DNA of 64,000 bases, taken from positions 15,160 through 79,159 of the forward strand of contig JBCAXE010000014.1 in NCBI GenBank assembly GCA_038534195.1. Reading direction: 5' to 3'. The notes beneath the pieces were generated by a model. It had not been told where the DNA came from and did not search any database. It was given only the letters and a program-made list of their open reading frames with translations. How positions within the stretch are numbered: position 1 is the stretch's first letter; the number at the start of each line of letters is the position of its first letter. The DNA comes from JAJFFW01 sp038534195. GTDB taxonomy: Bacteria > Pseudomonadota > Alphaproteobacteria > Caulobacterales > Parvularculaceae. A program made the position numbers and the translations under genes. Positions 7,236 to 16,474 of this stretch are shown here, piece by piece.

Positions 7236-8768
7236 ATGTCTAGAATATTGAGTCTGTGGAACGGGTTTTCGTTGCAGCAAAAGGGCGTGTTGCTCGGTGT
7301 GCTGGCCACAACGATAGCGGCATTTGGCTGGTTAGCGACGGCGCCGTCTCGTATGCCAATGTCGCTTTTGTATGGCGGACTTGACGATGCTGCGGCCGGC
7401 GACATCGTCGCTGCCCTCGATGCGATGGAGGTGCGCGCGGAAGTTCGCGGACAAGCGATTTACGTTCCTAAGTCCAAACGCGATTCTGCGCGTCTAGCGC
7501 TCGCGCGCCAGGGATTGCCGCAACAAGGGCAGCCTGGATTTGAGTTGCTCGATAATATCGAAGGATATTCCACCACGTCCGAAATGTTTGATGCTGCATA
7601 TTGGCGGGCAAAAGAAGGAGAGCTTGCGCGAACGATAATCGCAACCCCAGGTATCAAGTCGGTTCGCGTTCATCTCGGCGTCCCTAAAAGAACGACTTTT
7701 TCTCGCGGCGCTGGTGCGATAACCGCATCGGCTACGGTCTCCATGTCGCGTGGCCGCCTTGCTATGCAGCAAGCAACAGCGATCCGGTATCTAATTGCTT
7801 TGGCGGTACCTGACCTTGAACCAGAACAGGTCGCAATAATCGATGCGCAAAGAGGCGTTGTGCTCAAGCCGGGCGCAGTAGGTGAAGCGATACCTGGCGG
7901 AGGGGCGTCGGATCGCGCGCGACGGATGGAGCAAAAACTACTTGAACTTCTTGAAGCGAGGGTAGGGCTGGGAAACGCGCGGGTTTCTGTTGCGCTGGAT
8001 ATTGAACATTCTGGTGAAATCGTCTCTGAGCGAATCCTTGATCCCGATAGCCGAATACTTTTGAGCAGAGACATTTCCGAAAGCACCGAGATTGGCGCCG
8101 AAGGGGGCGGCCAGGTGACTGTCGCCAGCAATCTTCCCGAAGGTGAAACCAGACAGGATGAGTCGCAGAACGAACGGACAGAAACACGCGAAAAGCTTTC
8201 CTATCAGTATTCCGAGATAAATCGGCAAAGGCGCCGTGAGCCAGGCGCAATTACGCGATTACAAGTAGCGGTCCTGTTGAACGAAAGCCAAACGGTTGAT
8301 GATAGTAATGGCGCAAATTCCCCAAAACGAACTGAGGAAGAAATAGAGGCGATCCGGGAACTCGTCGCCGCATCAGTAGGATTCAATGACGAGCGCGGCG
8401 ATGTTGTGACGGTGAGAGTAATGGATTTCCATAAAGACGAAATCTCCGATGGTGAGCTTTTTGAGTCAGGCCCAGCCCAATTTTTGTCCTCAAATTTTAT
8501 CTCAATCATTCAGGTTATTGTACCCGCTTTGGTCGTTCTGGCTCTGGCGCTCTTTGTTGTGAAGCCAATTCTCTCCCAGGCCCCGCCATCCGCTGAACAA
8601 GAACTTCTCAACACCGCGTCAGGTGCGGCTGCGGATGGTGAGGCCGTCGCAATCGCAAAATCACCTGTTGATGAGATGCGCGCTGTTGCGTCGAGCAATA
8701 CTGACGCTAGTTCGAAAATCCTAAAGCAATGGCTCGGCGAAACCGAAGAGATCAAGCAACTATCGTGA
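7236..8768 (+). CDS. fliF: Flagellar MS-ring protein FliF
   Basis: A 510-aa inner-membrane ring protein. The start is the ATG at 7236 (MSRILSLWNGF); the open frame extends further 5' but the extra part covers the promoter region. A first transmembrane helix lies near residues 17-35 and a second near 417-440 (IIQVIVPALVVLALALFVV). Between them is the YscJ-like ring-building domain, with YGGLDDAAAGDIVAALDAM and GIKSVRVHLGVPKRTTF. The C-terminal tail (GSNTDASSKILKQWLG-like) is the FliG-binding end. It leads fliF-fliH-fliN-fliP-fliG and its TGA overlaps the GTG of the next gene. Confidence 0.97.
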   Translation: MSRILSLWNGFSLQQKGVLLGVLATTIAAFGWLATAPSRMPMSLLYGGLDDAAAGDIVAALDAMEVRAEVRGQAIYVPKSKRDSARLALARQGLPQQGQPGFELLDNIEGYSTTSEMFDAAYWRAKEGELARTIIATPGIKSVRVHLGVPKRTTFSRGAGAITASATVSMSRGRLAMQQATAIRYLIALAVPDLEPEQVAIIDAQRGVVLKPGAVGEAIPGGGASDRARRMEQKLLELLEARVGLGNARVSVALDIEHSGEIVSERILDPDSRILLSRDISESTEIGAEGGGQVTVASNLPEGETRQDESQNERTETREKLSYQYSEINRQRRREPGAITRLQVAVLLNESQTVDDSNGANSPKRTEEEIEAIRELVAASVGFNDERGDVVTVRVMDFHKDEISDGELFESGPAQFLSSNFISIIQVIVPALVVLALALFVVKPILSQAPPSAEQELLNTASGAAADGEAVAIAKSPVDEMRAVASSNTDASSKILKQWLGETEEIKQLS

Positions 8769-9331
8769 CACAGCGGAATTCCTCATCCGAAGTGGCTACG
8801 GCAAAGGCGGTGCTGCTCCCATCCTTTGACCGGCGTTCGTCTTTTGATCGACGAGAAGACACGCGCGCAGACGCCGAAAGCGCTTATAAAAAAGGCTACG
8901 CTGACGCCATTCGCGAACAGGACGCGTTGCAGTTGAAAGAGAGTAAGGAAGAAGCAGCACGCGAAAAGTGGTTGGAAGATTGCGTCCTCGAAGTTGCAGG
9001 GCGCCTTAGAGGCGAATTCCTCGAAGCAGTGAAGCTCCTTTTCACCTCTGTCGCTCCATCGCTTGCAAATTTGGAAGTTCGTACAAAACTCGCCGAAGTA
9101 CTCGAAGCGGGCGTTCGCGACATTGATGCCCTCTCTATAAGGATAAATCCGACTTTGATATCACCAGATGATGATGACTTTATTGGAACCGTTACGGCCG
9201 ATGAATCGCTCTCGCGGTTTGCGATTGAGGCGACATGGGGCGGCGGCGGATTGTTTTACGATGCGGAGTCGACGATCGGTGAACTGAAAAAACTGATCGA
9301 CGACTGGATTAAAGAGGAGCGGTGCGAATGA
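8765..9331 (+). CDS. fliH: FliH-like flagellar export ATPase regulator
   Basis: A 188-aa protein starting at GTG 8765, which overlaps the fliF stop as GTGA; the frame also opens upstream inside fliF. It has a Glu/Lys/Ala-rich helical middle (about 40-110) and a C-terminal domain with RINPTLISPDDDDF and RFAIEATWGGGGLFYDAE, consistent with the FliH/FlbE family. FliH tethers the FliI ATPase to FliN at the C ring. Position between fliF and fliN matches flbE in Caulobacter. Sequence similarity is modest, so the call leans on context. Confidence 0.75.
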   Translation: MTQRNSSSEVATAKAVLLPSFDRRSSFDRREDTRADAESAYKKGYADAIREQDALQLKESKEEAAREKWLEDCVLEVAGRLRGEFLEAVKLLFTSVAPSLANLEVRTKLAEVLEAGVRDIDALSIRINPTLISPDDDDFIGTVTADESLSRFAIEATWGGGGLFYDAESTIGELKKLIDDWIKEERCE

Positions 9332-9672
9332 ACACTGATGCGGAGAGTAAGACCGAGAATTTGCCGATCGACGTCGGTGAAACAGAAACAGTACAAAGCC
9401 AACAAAATTCTTCAACGTTAAACGCGGCGCACGACCGGATCATGGCGTTACCGGTTGAGCTCATTATCAGTGTGGGCTCAACGCGTATGCGCTTCCGCGA
9501 TATTCTCGAATTATCAACCGAAAGTGTTATTGATCTCAATTCAAGAGCCAGCGATCCCGTGCAGATCATGGTGGGCGAGAAAATCATCGCGGATGGGGAG
9601 CTAATTGAAAAAACACCTGGTAGCGGTGAGTTAAGCGTTCGAATCAATCAGGTTTTTAACAATGAGCGTTAG
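9328..9672 (+). CDS. fliN: Flagellar motor switch protein FliN
   Basis: A 114-aa SpoA-domain protein forming the base of the C ring. The ATG at 9328 overlaps the previous TGA and follows GAGGAG at 9314-9319. After a short polar N-terminus, residues about 38-110 carry the FliN core: LPVELIISVGSTRMRFRDI, then DPVQIMVGEKIIADGELI and a final ELSVRINQV. It binds FliH and FliM and completes the switch with FliG. Confidence 0.95.
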   Translation: MNTDAESKTENLPIDVGETETVQSQQNSSTLNAAHDRIMALPVELIISVGSTRMRFRDILELSTESVIDLNSRASDPVQIMVGEKIIADGELIEKTPGSGELSVRINQVFNNER

Positions 9673-10453
9673 AGCGGCTTTGTACACTGCGTGCGCCCCT
9701 GATAAGCGGCGCTTTTTTGTGAAACTTGCGTTGCTCGTATCTTTTCTTTGTCTTGTGCAAACGCCCGTGACGGCGCTTGCTGCGGTGAACGGCGAACTTG
9801 CAGCGCCAGTGCTTGAAAGCTCGCTCGCCACACGCGTTGTCCAGATATTCATTGGCGTTACTGTACTTAGTCTAGCGCCGGGGCTTGCTATGATGGTGAC
9901 CTGTTTGCCCTTCATGCTCATTGTTTTATCAATTCTGCGGCAAGGAACAGGATTGCAACAAGCGCCGCCAAATATGTTGATTGTCAGTGTTGCGCTTTTT
10001 TTGACATTTTACGTGATGGAACCGGTTTTTCGCGATATCTGGGCCGAGGGGGTCGCGCCGCTCACGCGTGGCGAAATTAGCGAAACAACAGCAATTCAAC
10101 AATCTCTAGCGCCATTAAAACAATTTATGATGATGCGCGTCAGCGAAGAAGCGCTATTTATTCTTCATGAGGCCAAGGCAAGTACTGAACCACTTAAGCT
10201 CGATGACCCAGACGCTAGTCTATTGATTCCTAGCTTCGTGCTTTGCGAGATTCAGCGCGCTTTCGAGGTTGGATTTGTTATCTTGCTTCCGTTTTTAATT
10301 ATTGATCTTTTAGTTGCTTCGATTTTGATGGCGATGGGGATGCTTATGCTTCCGCCGGCAATTGTCTCCCTGCCGTTTAAAATCGCCTTTTTTGTATTGT
10401 CGAATGCCTGGGTGAGCGTTGCTGGCGCACTTGTACGAGGATATACGCCATGA
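9662..10453 (+). CDS. fliP: Flagellar type III export gate protein FliP
   Basis: A 263-aa membrane protein with a cleavable-type N-terminal hydrophobic segment (about 19-40) and four further helices. Conserved FliP patterns are seen: LPFMLIVLSILRQGTGLQQ and FLTFYVMEPVFRDIW near residue 85-125, and SFVLCEIQRAFEVGFVILLP with LLPPAIVSLPFKIAFF late. FliP with FliQ and FliR forms the export pore; fliQ and fliR are not in the window. The start overlaps the fliN end by 11 bases. Confidence 0.97.
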   Translation: MSVRAALYTACAPDKRRFFVKLALLVSFLCLVQTPVTALAAVNGELAAPVLESSLATRVVQIFIGVTVLSLAPGLAMMVTCLPFMLIVLSILRQGTGLQQAPPNMLIVSVALFLTFYVMEPVFRDIWAEGVAPLTRGEISETTAIQQSLAPLKQFMMMRVSEEALFILHEAKASTEPLKLDDPDASLLIPSFVLCEIQRAFEVGFVILLPFLIIDLLVASILMAMGMLMLPPAIVSLPFKIAFFVLSNAWVSVAGALVRGYTP

Positions 10454-11547
10454 GAGCTAATCAAACTGATATTCACGGACATACAAATAACAGTGACGTA
10501 TCCAGATCTCCTGAGGCCACGGAAACAACAAACCCCACCAGAACCATGAGCTTGTCGCGTTCGCAGAAAGCCGCGGTCGTATTGGCGTCACTGAGCGCCG
10601 ACTTCGCCCCTCAAATCGCACAAGAGTTATCTGATGAGGAATTGCGCGCCTTTGTTGCGGCATTTAGCGAGTTAAGCTCAATTGAATCAGACATGCTCAA
10701 TATTGTTGCTAGAGAATTTACATCGGAAGTGGCGGCGCAAAGTTCGCAACTCGCTACAGGCGATATGGAAGCACAGCGCATTCTCAACGAGATCGTGGAT
10801 TCCGAACGCGTCAATTCCTTATTCGACTCAGGTCCAATCGCCGAAACAGCAGAAGGCTTGTGGCCGAAAATTGCGGAATTGGACGACGAGCCTCTTTTGG
10901 CCTACTTCAACACACAGTCGGCGACAGTTTGCGCAGTGACGCTTTCGCAACTGCCGGCCGTGAAAGCGGCGTCATTAGTGTCGCAGTGTGCTCCCGAGCA
11001 GGCACGGGAGATTCTGCTTGAGCTTGCGCGAAAGCCAATTTTTCCCAAGCCGGCGGTCGACGCTGTTGCGTCAGCGATAAAGGAAGAAATCCTCGATGAA
11101 TTGAATAGCCGGGCCGACTATTCAAAAGGCGGCGCAACGGTAGGTGAGATTGTCAATTTTCTTCCATCTAATGAACGGGACACGATGATGAACGCCATCC
11201 AAAGCGAAAGTCCCGAAATTGCGAAGGCCGTAAAGAAAAATGTCATCACCTTTTCGGAATTGCACGTGCGCTTGCCCATAGAGGCGGCGCCCGTCATTAT
11301 TCGTGAAATTGATCGGCGCATCCTTGTCGAAGCGCTGAGTTATGGCAACCAAATGGCAAAAGAGACTGTAGATTACTTTTTCGCATCAATATCCAAGCGA
11401 CTTGGCGAACAAATCCGTGAAGAAGTCGAAGAAATCGGAACGATCGACGAGGCTACGGGTGATGCGGCGCATAGGGAATTTATTGCCAAAGTAAAGAGCC
11501 TTGTTGCTGACGGCGAAATTGAAATCTATGAATGCGATGCCGACTGA
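10450..11547 (+). CDS. fliG: Divergent flagellar motor switch protein FliG
   Basis: A 365-aa protein, slightly longer than E. coli FliG (331), with an extra polar N-terminus of about 30 residues. The three armadillo-like parts can be followed: SRSQKAAVVLASLSADFA (N domain), TVCAVTLSQLPAVKAASLV (middle) and VGEIVNFLPSNERDTMMNAI with YFFASISKRLGEQIREEVEE (C domain). The EHPQ motif of the middle domain is missing (QSAT at that place). The acidic DDR of the torque helix is replaced by PIE. The ATG overlaps the fliP stop (ATGA). It connects the MS ring to the stator. The name is secure by fold pattern, and its surface is unusual. Confidence 0.85.
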   Translation: MRANQTDIHGHTNNSDVSRSPEATETTNPTRTMSLSRSQKAAVVLASLSADFAPQIAQELSDEELRAFVAAFSELSSIESDMLNIVAREFTSEVAAQSSQLATGDMEAQRILNEIVDSERVNSLFDSGPIAETAEGLWPKIAELDDEPLLAYFNTQSATVCAVTLSQLPAVKAASLVSQCAPEQAREILLELARKPIFPKPAVDAVASAIKEEILDELNSRADYSKGGATVGEIVNFLPSNERDTMMNAIQSESPEIAKAVKKNVITFSELHVRLPIEAAPVIIREIDRRILVEALSYGNQMAKETVDYFFASISKRLGEQIREEVEEIGTIDEATGDAAHREFIAKVKSLVADGEIEIYECDAD

Positions 11548-11635
11548 AAAAACCAATCAGGCTATCCTTATCGGTGAATGTCATTTCCCAGAAAGCTGTC
11601 TTCACGCCTCCGGCTGCACACCGGAATAGAGTGAA

Positions 11636-12601
11636 TTAATCACTAGCCGACTGGATTACGACTGATCGCATGCCCGCGCTTTCTACTAACGCGCCATTGA
11701 ATAACGGATACTCAAAATCCTTTTGTCGAATTGCGATGTTGCTTATCGAGGCCATGGGTAGATCGAGATCGACGCCGGCTTTGAGCGACATGAGTGATTT
11801 TACTGACATAGTAATGCGCGCTAACTCGGCGCTTAATTCGCATGAAGCATCTCGCGATATCGACTCGAGATCAATTTTTTCGGGAGGAGCAGCGTCTTCA
11901 TTTTTCGTCTTTGTTTGAACAAACAGGGAGGCCGGCAAGACAATGCTCATATTTGCCAAATTTTCTGATCCACGCTCTCCTCGCTTTAATGACATGGTAA
12001 TGCAATCATCATTTTCGTGAAACAGGGGGAAAGATTCCAGACTATCAATTGGCGATACGGCGATATCGCCGATCTTTGTAGAGGAGGCCTTAGGAGTTGC
12101 CGCGGGTGGATCATTGGTTATGGAGACCAGGATTGCATTCGACACTGTTTGCGCCGCATAACGCGCTAGGTGGCGTTCAACGCTTCCAAGCTCCCCGGGT
12201 TTAGCGAATGCGTTCATTCCAAAGTGTTGTGCGGCGATCGCTGAAACCATTGCTGTATCGAGGTTGATCACAATCAAGAGCTTGTCATTGATTGGATCCG
12301 GTTTGCTCGAACTGGTGCAGACAAAGCGCGTTGAATCTTCTTCCGCGATTTTTGCCGCGCGGCGCCACGGCTCAATAGAATAGGACGCATGAATTCGTTC
12401 AGCGCTGTCGCCTTCGAATATCTCGCCAAGAGCGGACTGCACCGCGTCGATGGTAAGGGTGATTTTTTCTTCGGCGTTCGCCTCAAGCGCGCTTCGGCGA
12501 TTGTGGCTGTCGAGAATTTTCGCGACACCCGTGTTCTCCAATGAGCGCGGGATTATTTCATCGTCCGCCGCTTCGGGTTGTGATGATTGTGCTTGAGACA
12601 C
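11636..12601 (-). CDS. fliM: Divergent flagellar motor switch protein FliM
   Basis: A 321-aa protein, about the FliM length. The C-terminal 70 residues form a SpoA domain (CELSAELARITMSVKSLMSL, then LDLPMASISNIAIRQKDFEY). The middle part resembles the CheC-like FliM domain (LLIVINLDTAMVSAIAAQHFG and HLARYAAQTVSNAIL). The usual N-terminal CheY-binding peptide (LSQxEIDALL) and the GGxG motif are not seen. The start is a GTG at 12601 with no clear ribosome site, so it is uncertain. It stands alone, divergent from motB and convergent with fliG. Confidence 0.8.
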   Translation of the reverse strand: MSQAQSSQPEAADDEIIPRSLENTGVAKILDSHNRRSALEANAEEKITLTIDAVQSALGEIFEGDSAERIHASYSIEPWRRAAKIAEEDSTRFVCTSSSKPDPINDKLLIVINLDTAMVSAIAAQHFGMNAFAKPGELGSVERHLARYAAQTVSNAILVSITNDPPAATPKASSTKIGDIAVSPIDSLESFPLFHENDDCITMSLKRGERGSENLANMSIVLPASLFVQTKTKNEDAAPPEKIDLESISRDASCELSAELARITMSVKSLMSLKAGVDLDLPMASISNIAIRQKDFEYPLFNGALVESAGMRSVVIQSASD

Positions 12602-12778
12602 GGATTTGCGTTGTGATCCTATATCTTATTTTTACGGACGTAGTGATTGAACGGCATAGCCACTCAGTATGCGGAAATAGCACTCGAAAAGTGTTTATAA
12701 TTTGTAAAACAACCCATAGTAGCATGCTCGCCTGATCAAAAAGACGAAGCTTTCTTCAAGTTGATGGCAGGGTAAACG

Positions 12779-13597
12779 ATGGCAGGTTCGGCGCTACAGC
12801 AAAACGTGGTGATCATCAAGAAGAAGGTCGTCAAAGGGCATGGCGGCCACCATGGCGGCGCCTGGAAAGTCGCTTACGCCGACTTCGTTACTGCAATGAT
12901 GGCGTTTTTTCTGCTCATGTGGCTAATTAATGCGACCACAGAAGAGCAGCGCAAGGGGCTGGCCGATTATTTCAACCCGTCGATTCCCATCAGTAAAGTA
13001 TCTGGCGGAGGCCAAGGTGCATTGAACGGATCGTCAATCTTGAGTGAAGACACATTAATCCGGGACGAAATTGGCGCCAGCGATGAATTTCCGGCTGCGC
13101 GGCCTGAGACAGCAACGCCGGATGAAGAAGTCGAGGCGCCGCTTGATACGCTTCGTGAAAAAATCGAAATTGCAAAACAAGATACTGCAGTCAGTGAACT
13201 GGCGGCCCATATCAATACGCGGATGACGCCCGAAGGACTTCTTATCGAGCTGGTCGATGTCGATGACGACCCGCTCTTTTCGAACGGATCGGCGCAGCCG
13301 TCGCGGGTTCTTAAAAATCTGTTGTACGCGATCGCACCAGTGCTTTCGACGGTGTCGAATAAGATGGCGATTACCGGCCACACCGACGCGACATCCTTTT
13401 CGACTTCGGCGAACTACTCCAATTGGGAACTGTCTACAGACCGTGCGCACGCGTCCAGACGCTTGTTGGTTGAATATGGATTTCCGATTACGCAGGTTGC
13501 GGAAGTCGCCGGCAAAGCCAGCAACGAACCATTGTCTGATGATCCGTCCGCTCCCCAGAACCGACGCATAGCAATCACATTGCTCCGAGAGATATGA
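12779..13597 (+). CDS. motB: Flagellar stator protein MotB
   Basis: A 272-aa protein. After a basic N-terminus, the single transmembrane helix holds the proton-carrying Asp, D35 in YADFVTAMMAFFLLMWL. A variable linker (about 60-145) leads to an OmpA-like peptidoglycan-binding domain with ITGHTDATSF and DRAHASRRLLVEYGF. It pairs with MotA encoded 7.5 kb away. The upstream 177-base gap to fliM holds a TATAAT at 12696-12701 without a good -35 box. It begins the plus-strand group motB-flgE-flgK-flgL-flgI. Confidence 0.96.
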   Translation: MAGSALQQNVVIIKKKVVKGHGGHHGGAWKVAYADFVTAMMAFFLLMWLINATTEEQRKGLADYFNPSIPISKVSGGGQGALNGSSILSEDTLIRDEIGASDEFPAARPETATPDEEVEAPLDTLREKIEIAKQDTAVSELAAHINTRMTPEGLLIELVDVDDDPLFSNGSAQPSRVLKNLLYAIAPVLSTVSNKMAITGHTDATSFSTSANYSNWELSTDRAHASRRLLVEYGFPITQVAEVAGKASNEPLSDDPSAPQNRRIAITLLREI

Positions 13598-13686
13598 TCG
13601 AAGGCGCCGCGTTAGGGCATTATTTACGAGGTCAGTGCTACCCTGGGTATAGTAAATTAAAAAATACGACCTAAAGGTGCATTTCA

Positions 13687-14994
13687 ATGAGTATTTCTTC
13701 TTCCCTAAATGCAGGCGTGGCTGGTCTGGCCGTTAACTCTGTTCGATTGGCGGCGATTTCGGACAATATCGCGAATTCAGGGACTTTCGGATACAAGCGC
13801 GTTGACGCCGAATTCTCCGATCTTGTTTTGCAACAGGGAAGCGACGGCGCTTACGCTGCTGGAGGCGTCAGAGCATCGACCTTCCGTGATGTGAGCGCTG
13901 CTGGATCATTGCTAACGACCGCAAACGCAACCGATCTCGCGGTGAACGGACGCGGTCTGCTTCCGGTAACCGATCTCGCCGGCGTCTCGGCGCCGGCGGC
14001 TAATCGGTCTTTACTCTTGACGGCGACAGGGTCCTTTTCTCCCGACCAAAGCGGCGTTCTGCGGACATCGAGCGGGCTCGTATTGCTTGGGTGGCCAGCA
14101 GACGTCAATGGCGACATCGGCGCACCCGTACGCGATAGCGCCGCTTCTCTCGAACCGGTTCAAATTAACCTAAACCAATTCGCTGCCTCAGCGACGACCG
14201 AAGTGCGCCTTGGTGTTAATCTGCCTGCTGCTGAAACCCAAGCCGGCGCTACCGGCGACGCTCTCACCCTACCGATCGAATATTTTGACACGCTCGGACG
14301 GTCACAAACGCTTGAAATCAGATTCACGCCAACGGTTCCGGCGGCAGGCTCCTCCAACGCATGGACAGCGAGCGTTTTTGATCGCGCCGGAGACCCAGCG
14401 GTCCCAATAGCGTCTTTCGATTTAACATTTGACGACAGTCTCTCTGGCGGTGGCGCTTTGGCCTCAGTCGTTCCCGGCGCCGGCGCGTCATTCGATCTGG
14501 TTTCCGGCTCTGTAACTGTTAACGCGGCCAGCAATCCAATCAGTCTCGTTGTAGGAACGCCGGGAGAGGCGACGCCGCTTACACAATTATCAGCGAGCTT
14601 TACGCCCGTCGCCATCAGCAAGAATGGCGCGCCGCTTGGAAATCTTGCGTCTGTTGAAGTCGATGAGCAAGGTTTCTTGCAGGCGATTTACGATACTGGT
14701 TTTCGACGCACTCTTTATCAGATTCCTATCGCAGATGTCCCAAACTTCAATGGGCTGGATGCTGTTGGATCGCAGGCGTTCCAGATTTCCCAAGATAGCG
14801 GTGATTTCTATCTCTGGGACGCCGGGGACGGGCCGGCCGGATCGACGGTTGGTTTCGCGCTCGCCGAGTCAACCACAGACATTGCAAGCGAACTGACGGA
14901 TCTAATCCAGACACAACGCGCCTATTCGTCAAACGCGCGCATTATTCAAACCGTCGATGAGATACTACAAGAGACGACGAATATCATTCGATAG
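13687..14994 (+). CDS. flgE: Flagellar hook protein FlgE
   Basis: A 435-aa hook subunit. N-terminal helix: SSLNAGVAGLAVNSVRLAAI followed by SDNIANSGTFGYKRVDAEF. C-terminal helix: ELTDLIQTQRAYSSNARIIQ with VDEILQETTNIIR. The central D1/D2 region (about 90-390) is Ala/Gly/Thr-rich and includes YFDTLGRSQTLEIRFTP, characteristic of FlgE. It polymerises into the universal joint between rod and filament. Confidence 0.97.
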   Translation: MSISSSLNAGVAGLAVNSVRLAAISDNIANSGTFGYKRVDAEFSDLVLQQGSDGAYAAGGVRASTFRDVSAAGSLLTTANATDLAVNGRGLLPVTDLAGVSAPAANRSLLLTATGSFSPDQSGVLRTSSGLVLLGWPADVNGDIGAPVRDSAASLEPVQINLNQFAASATTEVRLGVNLPAAETQAGATGDALTLPIEYFDTLGRSQTLEIRFTPTVPAAGSSNAWTASVFDRAGDPAVPIASFDLTFDDSLSGGGALASVVPGAGASFDLVSGSVTVNAASNPISLVVGTPGEATPLTQLSASFTPVAISKNGAPLGNLASVEVDEQGFLQAIYDTGFRRTLYQIPIADVPNFNGLDAVGSQAFQISQDSGDFYLWDAGDGPAGSTVGFALAESTTDIASELTDLIQTQRAYSSNARIIQTVDEILQETTNIIR

Positions 14995-15019
14995 CAGAGT
15001 ATATTGAAAGGGACAGATT

Positions 15020-16471
15020 GTGAGTGTCGGCCAAGCGTTATCAAACGCGCTTTCAGGATTATCGGCCGCTGGTCGGAGAGCGAGCGTAACGGCGAACAAC
15101 ATCGCTAACGCTCAAACTGAAGGCTTCGCTGCGCGACGCGTTGATCTCGCCGAACGCGTAACGGCTGGGGTCGGCGCTGGCGTCGAGGTGGCTGGCGTAC
15201 AACGGGCCGTCGCCCCCGCAGTAACTGCAGAGCGCCGTATTGCGGATGCGGAACTTGCCGGGGAAGAGGCGGCGGCGGAGGCGTTATCGCGGATCGTCGA
15301 TCGCATCGGCGATCCTGAGGACGCGCGTTCCCTGGTTCAAGTTTTTGGACGTTTCGAACGCGCGTTGAGCGCGTTGGCGAACACGCCGGATGACGGCGCG
15401 TTGCAGTCAGGAGCGGTGCGCGCTGCGAACGGCGTCGCCGGATCTCTGAATGCGCTGTCGAATGAGATTCAGCAATCGCGCGTTGATGCCGACGCCAGGA
15501 TTGAGCGGAGCGTCGAAGATGTGAATAATTCGTTGCGTCAGATCGAACGGCTCAATGCGTCCATCGCCAGCGGAGCCGCAAGCAATGCGGATGTCAATGC
15601 ATTAATTGACGAACGCGCCCGTCTGATCGATCGCGTCAATCAGAATATTCCCGTGCGTGCTGTCGAACGCGGCGGCGGGGTTGATCTCGTAACAGCCGAG
15701 GGTGTGTTTCTGCTTTCCGGAACCGCAAGACAGCTTTCCTTCAAGCCGTCGCCCGTCATAACGCCTCAAAATGCCCTTGGGTCTGGCTTGTCCGGTCTTG
15801 AAGTGGACGGCGTTGAAATCACGCCGGGCGCTGCGCCGAATGCGCCACAACAGGGCGCTCTAGCTGGGTTATTCTCCGTGCGCGATCAAATCGCGCCTTC
15901 TTTGTCAGCCGCAGTTGACGCCGTCGCCCTTGATGTGGCCGAACGCTTCTCCGGCGGAATAGATGCGACCATCGCGTTCGATGCGCCTGGTCTTTTCACC
16001 GACGCGGGAGCGCTTGCGACCGAAGTCGGGATAGATGGGCTTGCGGGACGTTTCGCCGTAAACGCCGCCGTTGACCCTGAGAACGGCGGCGAGGCTCGTC
16101 GACTGAGAGATGGTCTCGGCGCCAATGCGCCCGGGCCGGTCGCCGCTGACGGTCTGCTGCGTGATTTTATCGACGCATTGCGTGAGCCGCGGACGACGCC
16201 GTCCGCCCTCGGCGCGTCGCGCGCGCTAAACGCTTCGGAAGCAGCGGCGTTTTTCACATCTTCCGCCGCTGGTTCGCTCGTTGACGCTGAGGCGGCGCGC
16301 GACGCATCCGCTGCATTCGCCGCTAGTCTGCAGGAGGCCGAAATCGAACGAACCGGTGTTGATACAGATGCGGAATTACAGAACCTTCTTACAATCGAGC
16401 AGGCATATGCAGCGAATGCGCGCGTCATCCAGACCGTCGACCGGCTGCTGCAAACACTGTTGGAGATTTAG
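15020..16471 (+). CDS. flgK: Flagellar hook-associated protein 1, FlgK
   Basis: A 483-aa protein starting at GTG 15020, 9 bases after a GAAAGGGA ribosome site. The N-terminus has LSGLSAAGRRASVTANNIAN and AQTEGFAARRVDL; the C-terminus has LLTIEQAYAANARVIQTVDR and LLQTLLEI. The long helical stretch (about 70-200) and FlgK-typical NALIDERARLIDRVNQ are present. FlgK is the first hook-filament junction protein. It is followed 3 bases later by flgL. Confidence 0.95.
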   Translation: MSVGQALSNALSGLSAAGRRASVTANNIANAQTEGFAARRVDLAERVTAGVGAGVEVAGVQRAVAPAVTAERRIADAELAGEEAAAEALSRIVDRIGDPEDARSLVQVFGRFERALSALANTPDDGALQSGAVRAANGVAGSLNALSNEIQQSRVDADARIERSVEDVNNSLRQIERLNASIASGAASNADVNALIDERARLIDRVNQNIPVRAVERGGGVDLVTAEGVFLLSGTARQLSFKPSPVITPQNALGSGLSGLEVDGVEITPGAAPNAPQQGALAGLFSVRDQIAPSLSAAVDAVALDVAERFSGGIDATIAFDAPGLFTDAGALATEVGIDGLAGRFAVNAAVDPENGGEARRLRDGLGANAPGPVAADGLLRDFIDALREPRTTPSALGASRALNASEAAAFFTSSAAGSLVDAEAARDASAAFAASLQEAEIERTGVDTDAELQNLLTIEQAYAANARVIQTVDRLLQTLLEI

Positions 16472-16474
16472 ACG

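Noticed and set aside
11548..11635. Terminator between fliG and fliM
   Set aside because: A TCCGG/CCGGA hairpin with 7-base loop is present, but the stem is only 5 bp and no T run follows in either direction.
15886..16428. 180-codon open frame antisense to flgK
   Set aside because: Ala/Ser-rich shadow of the high-GC flgK sequence.
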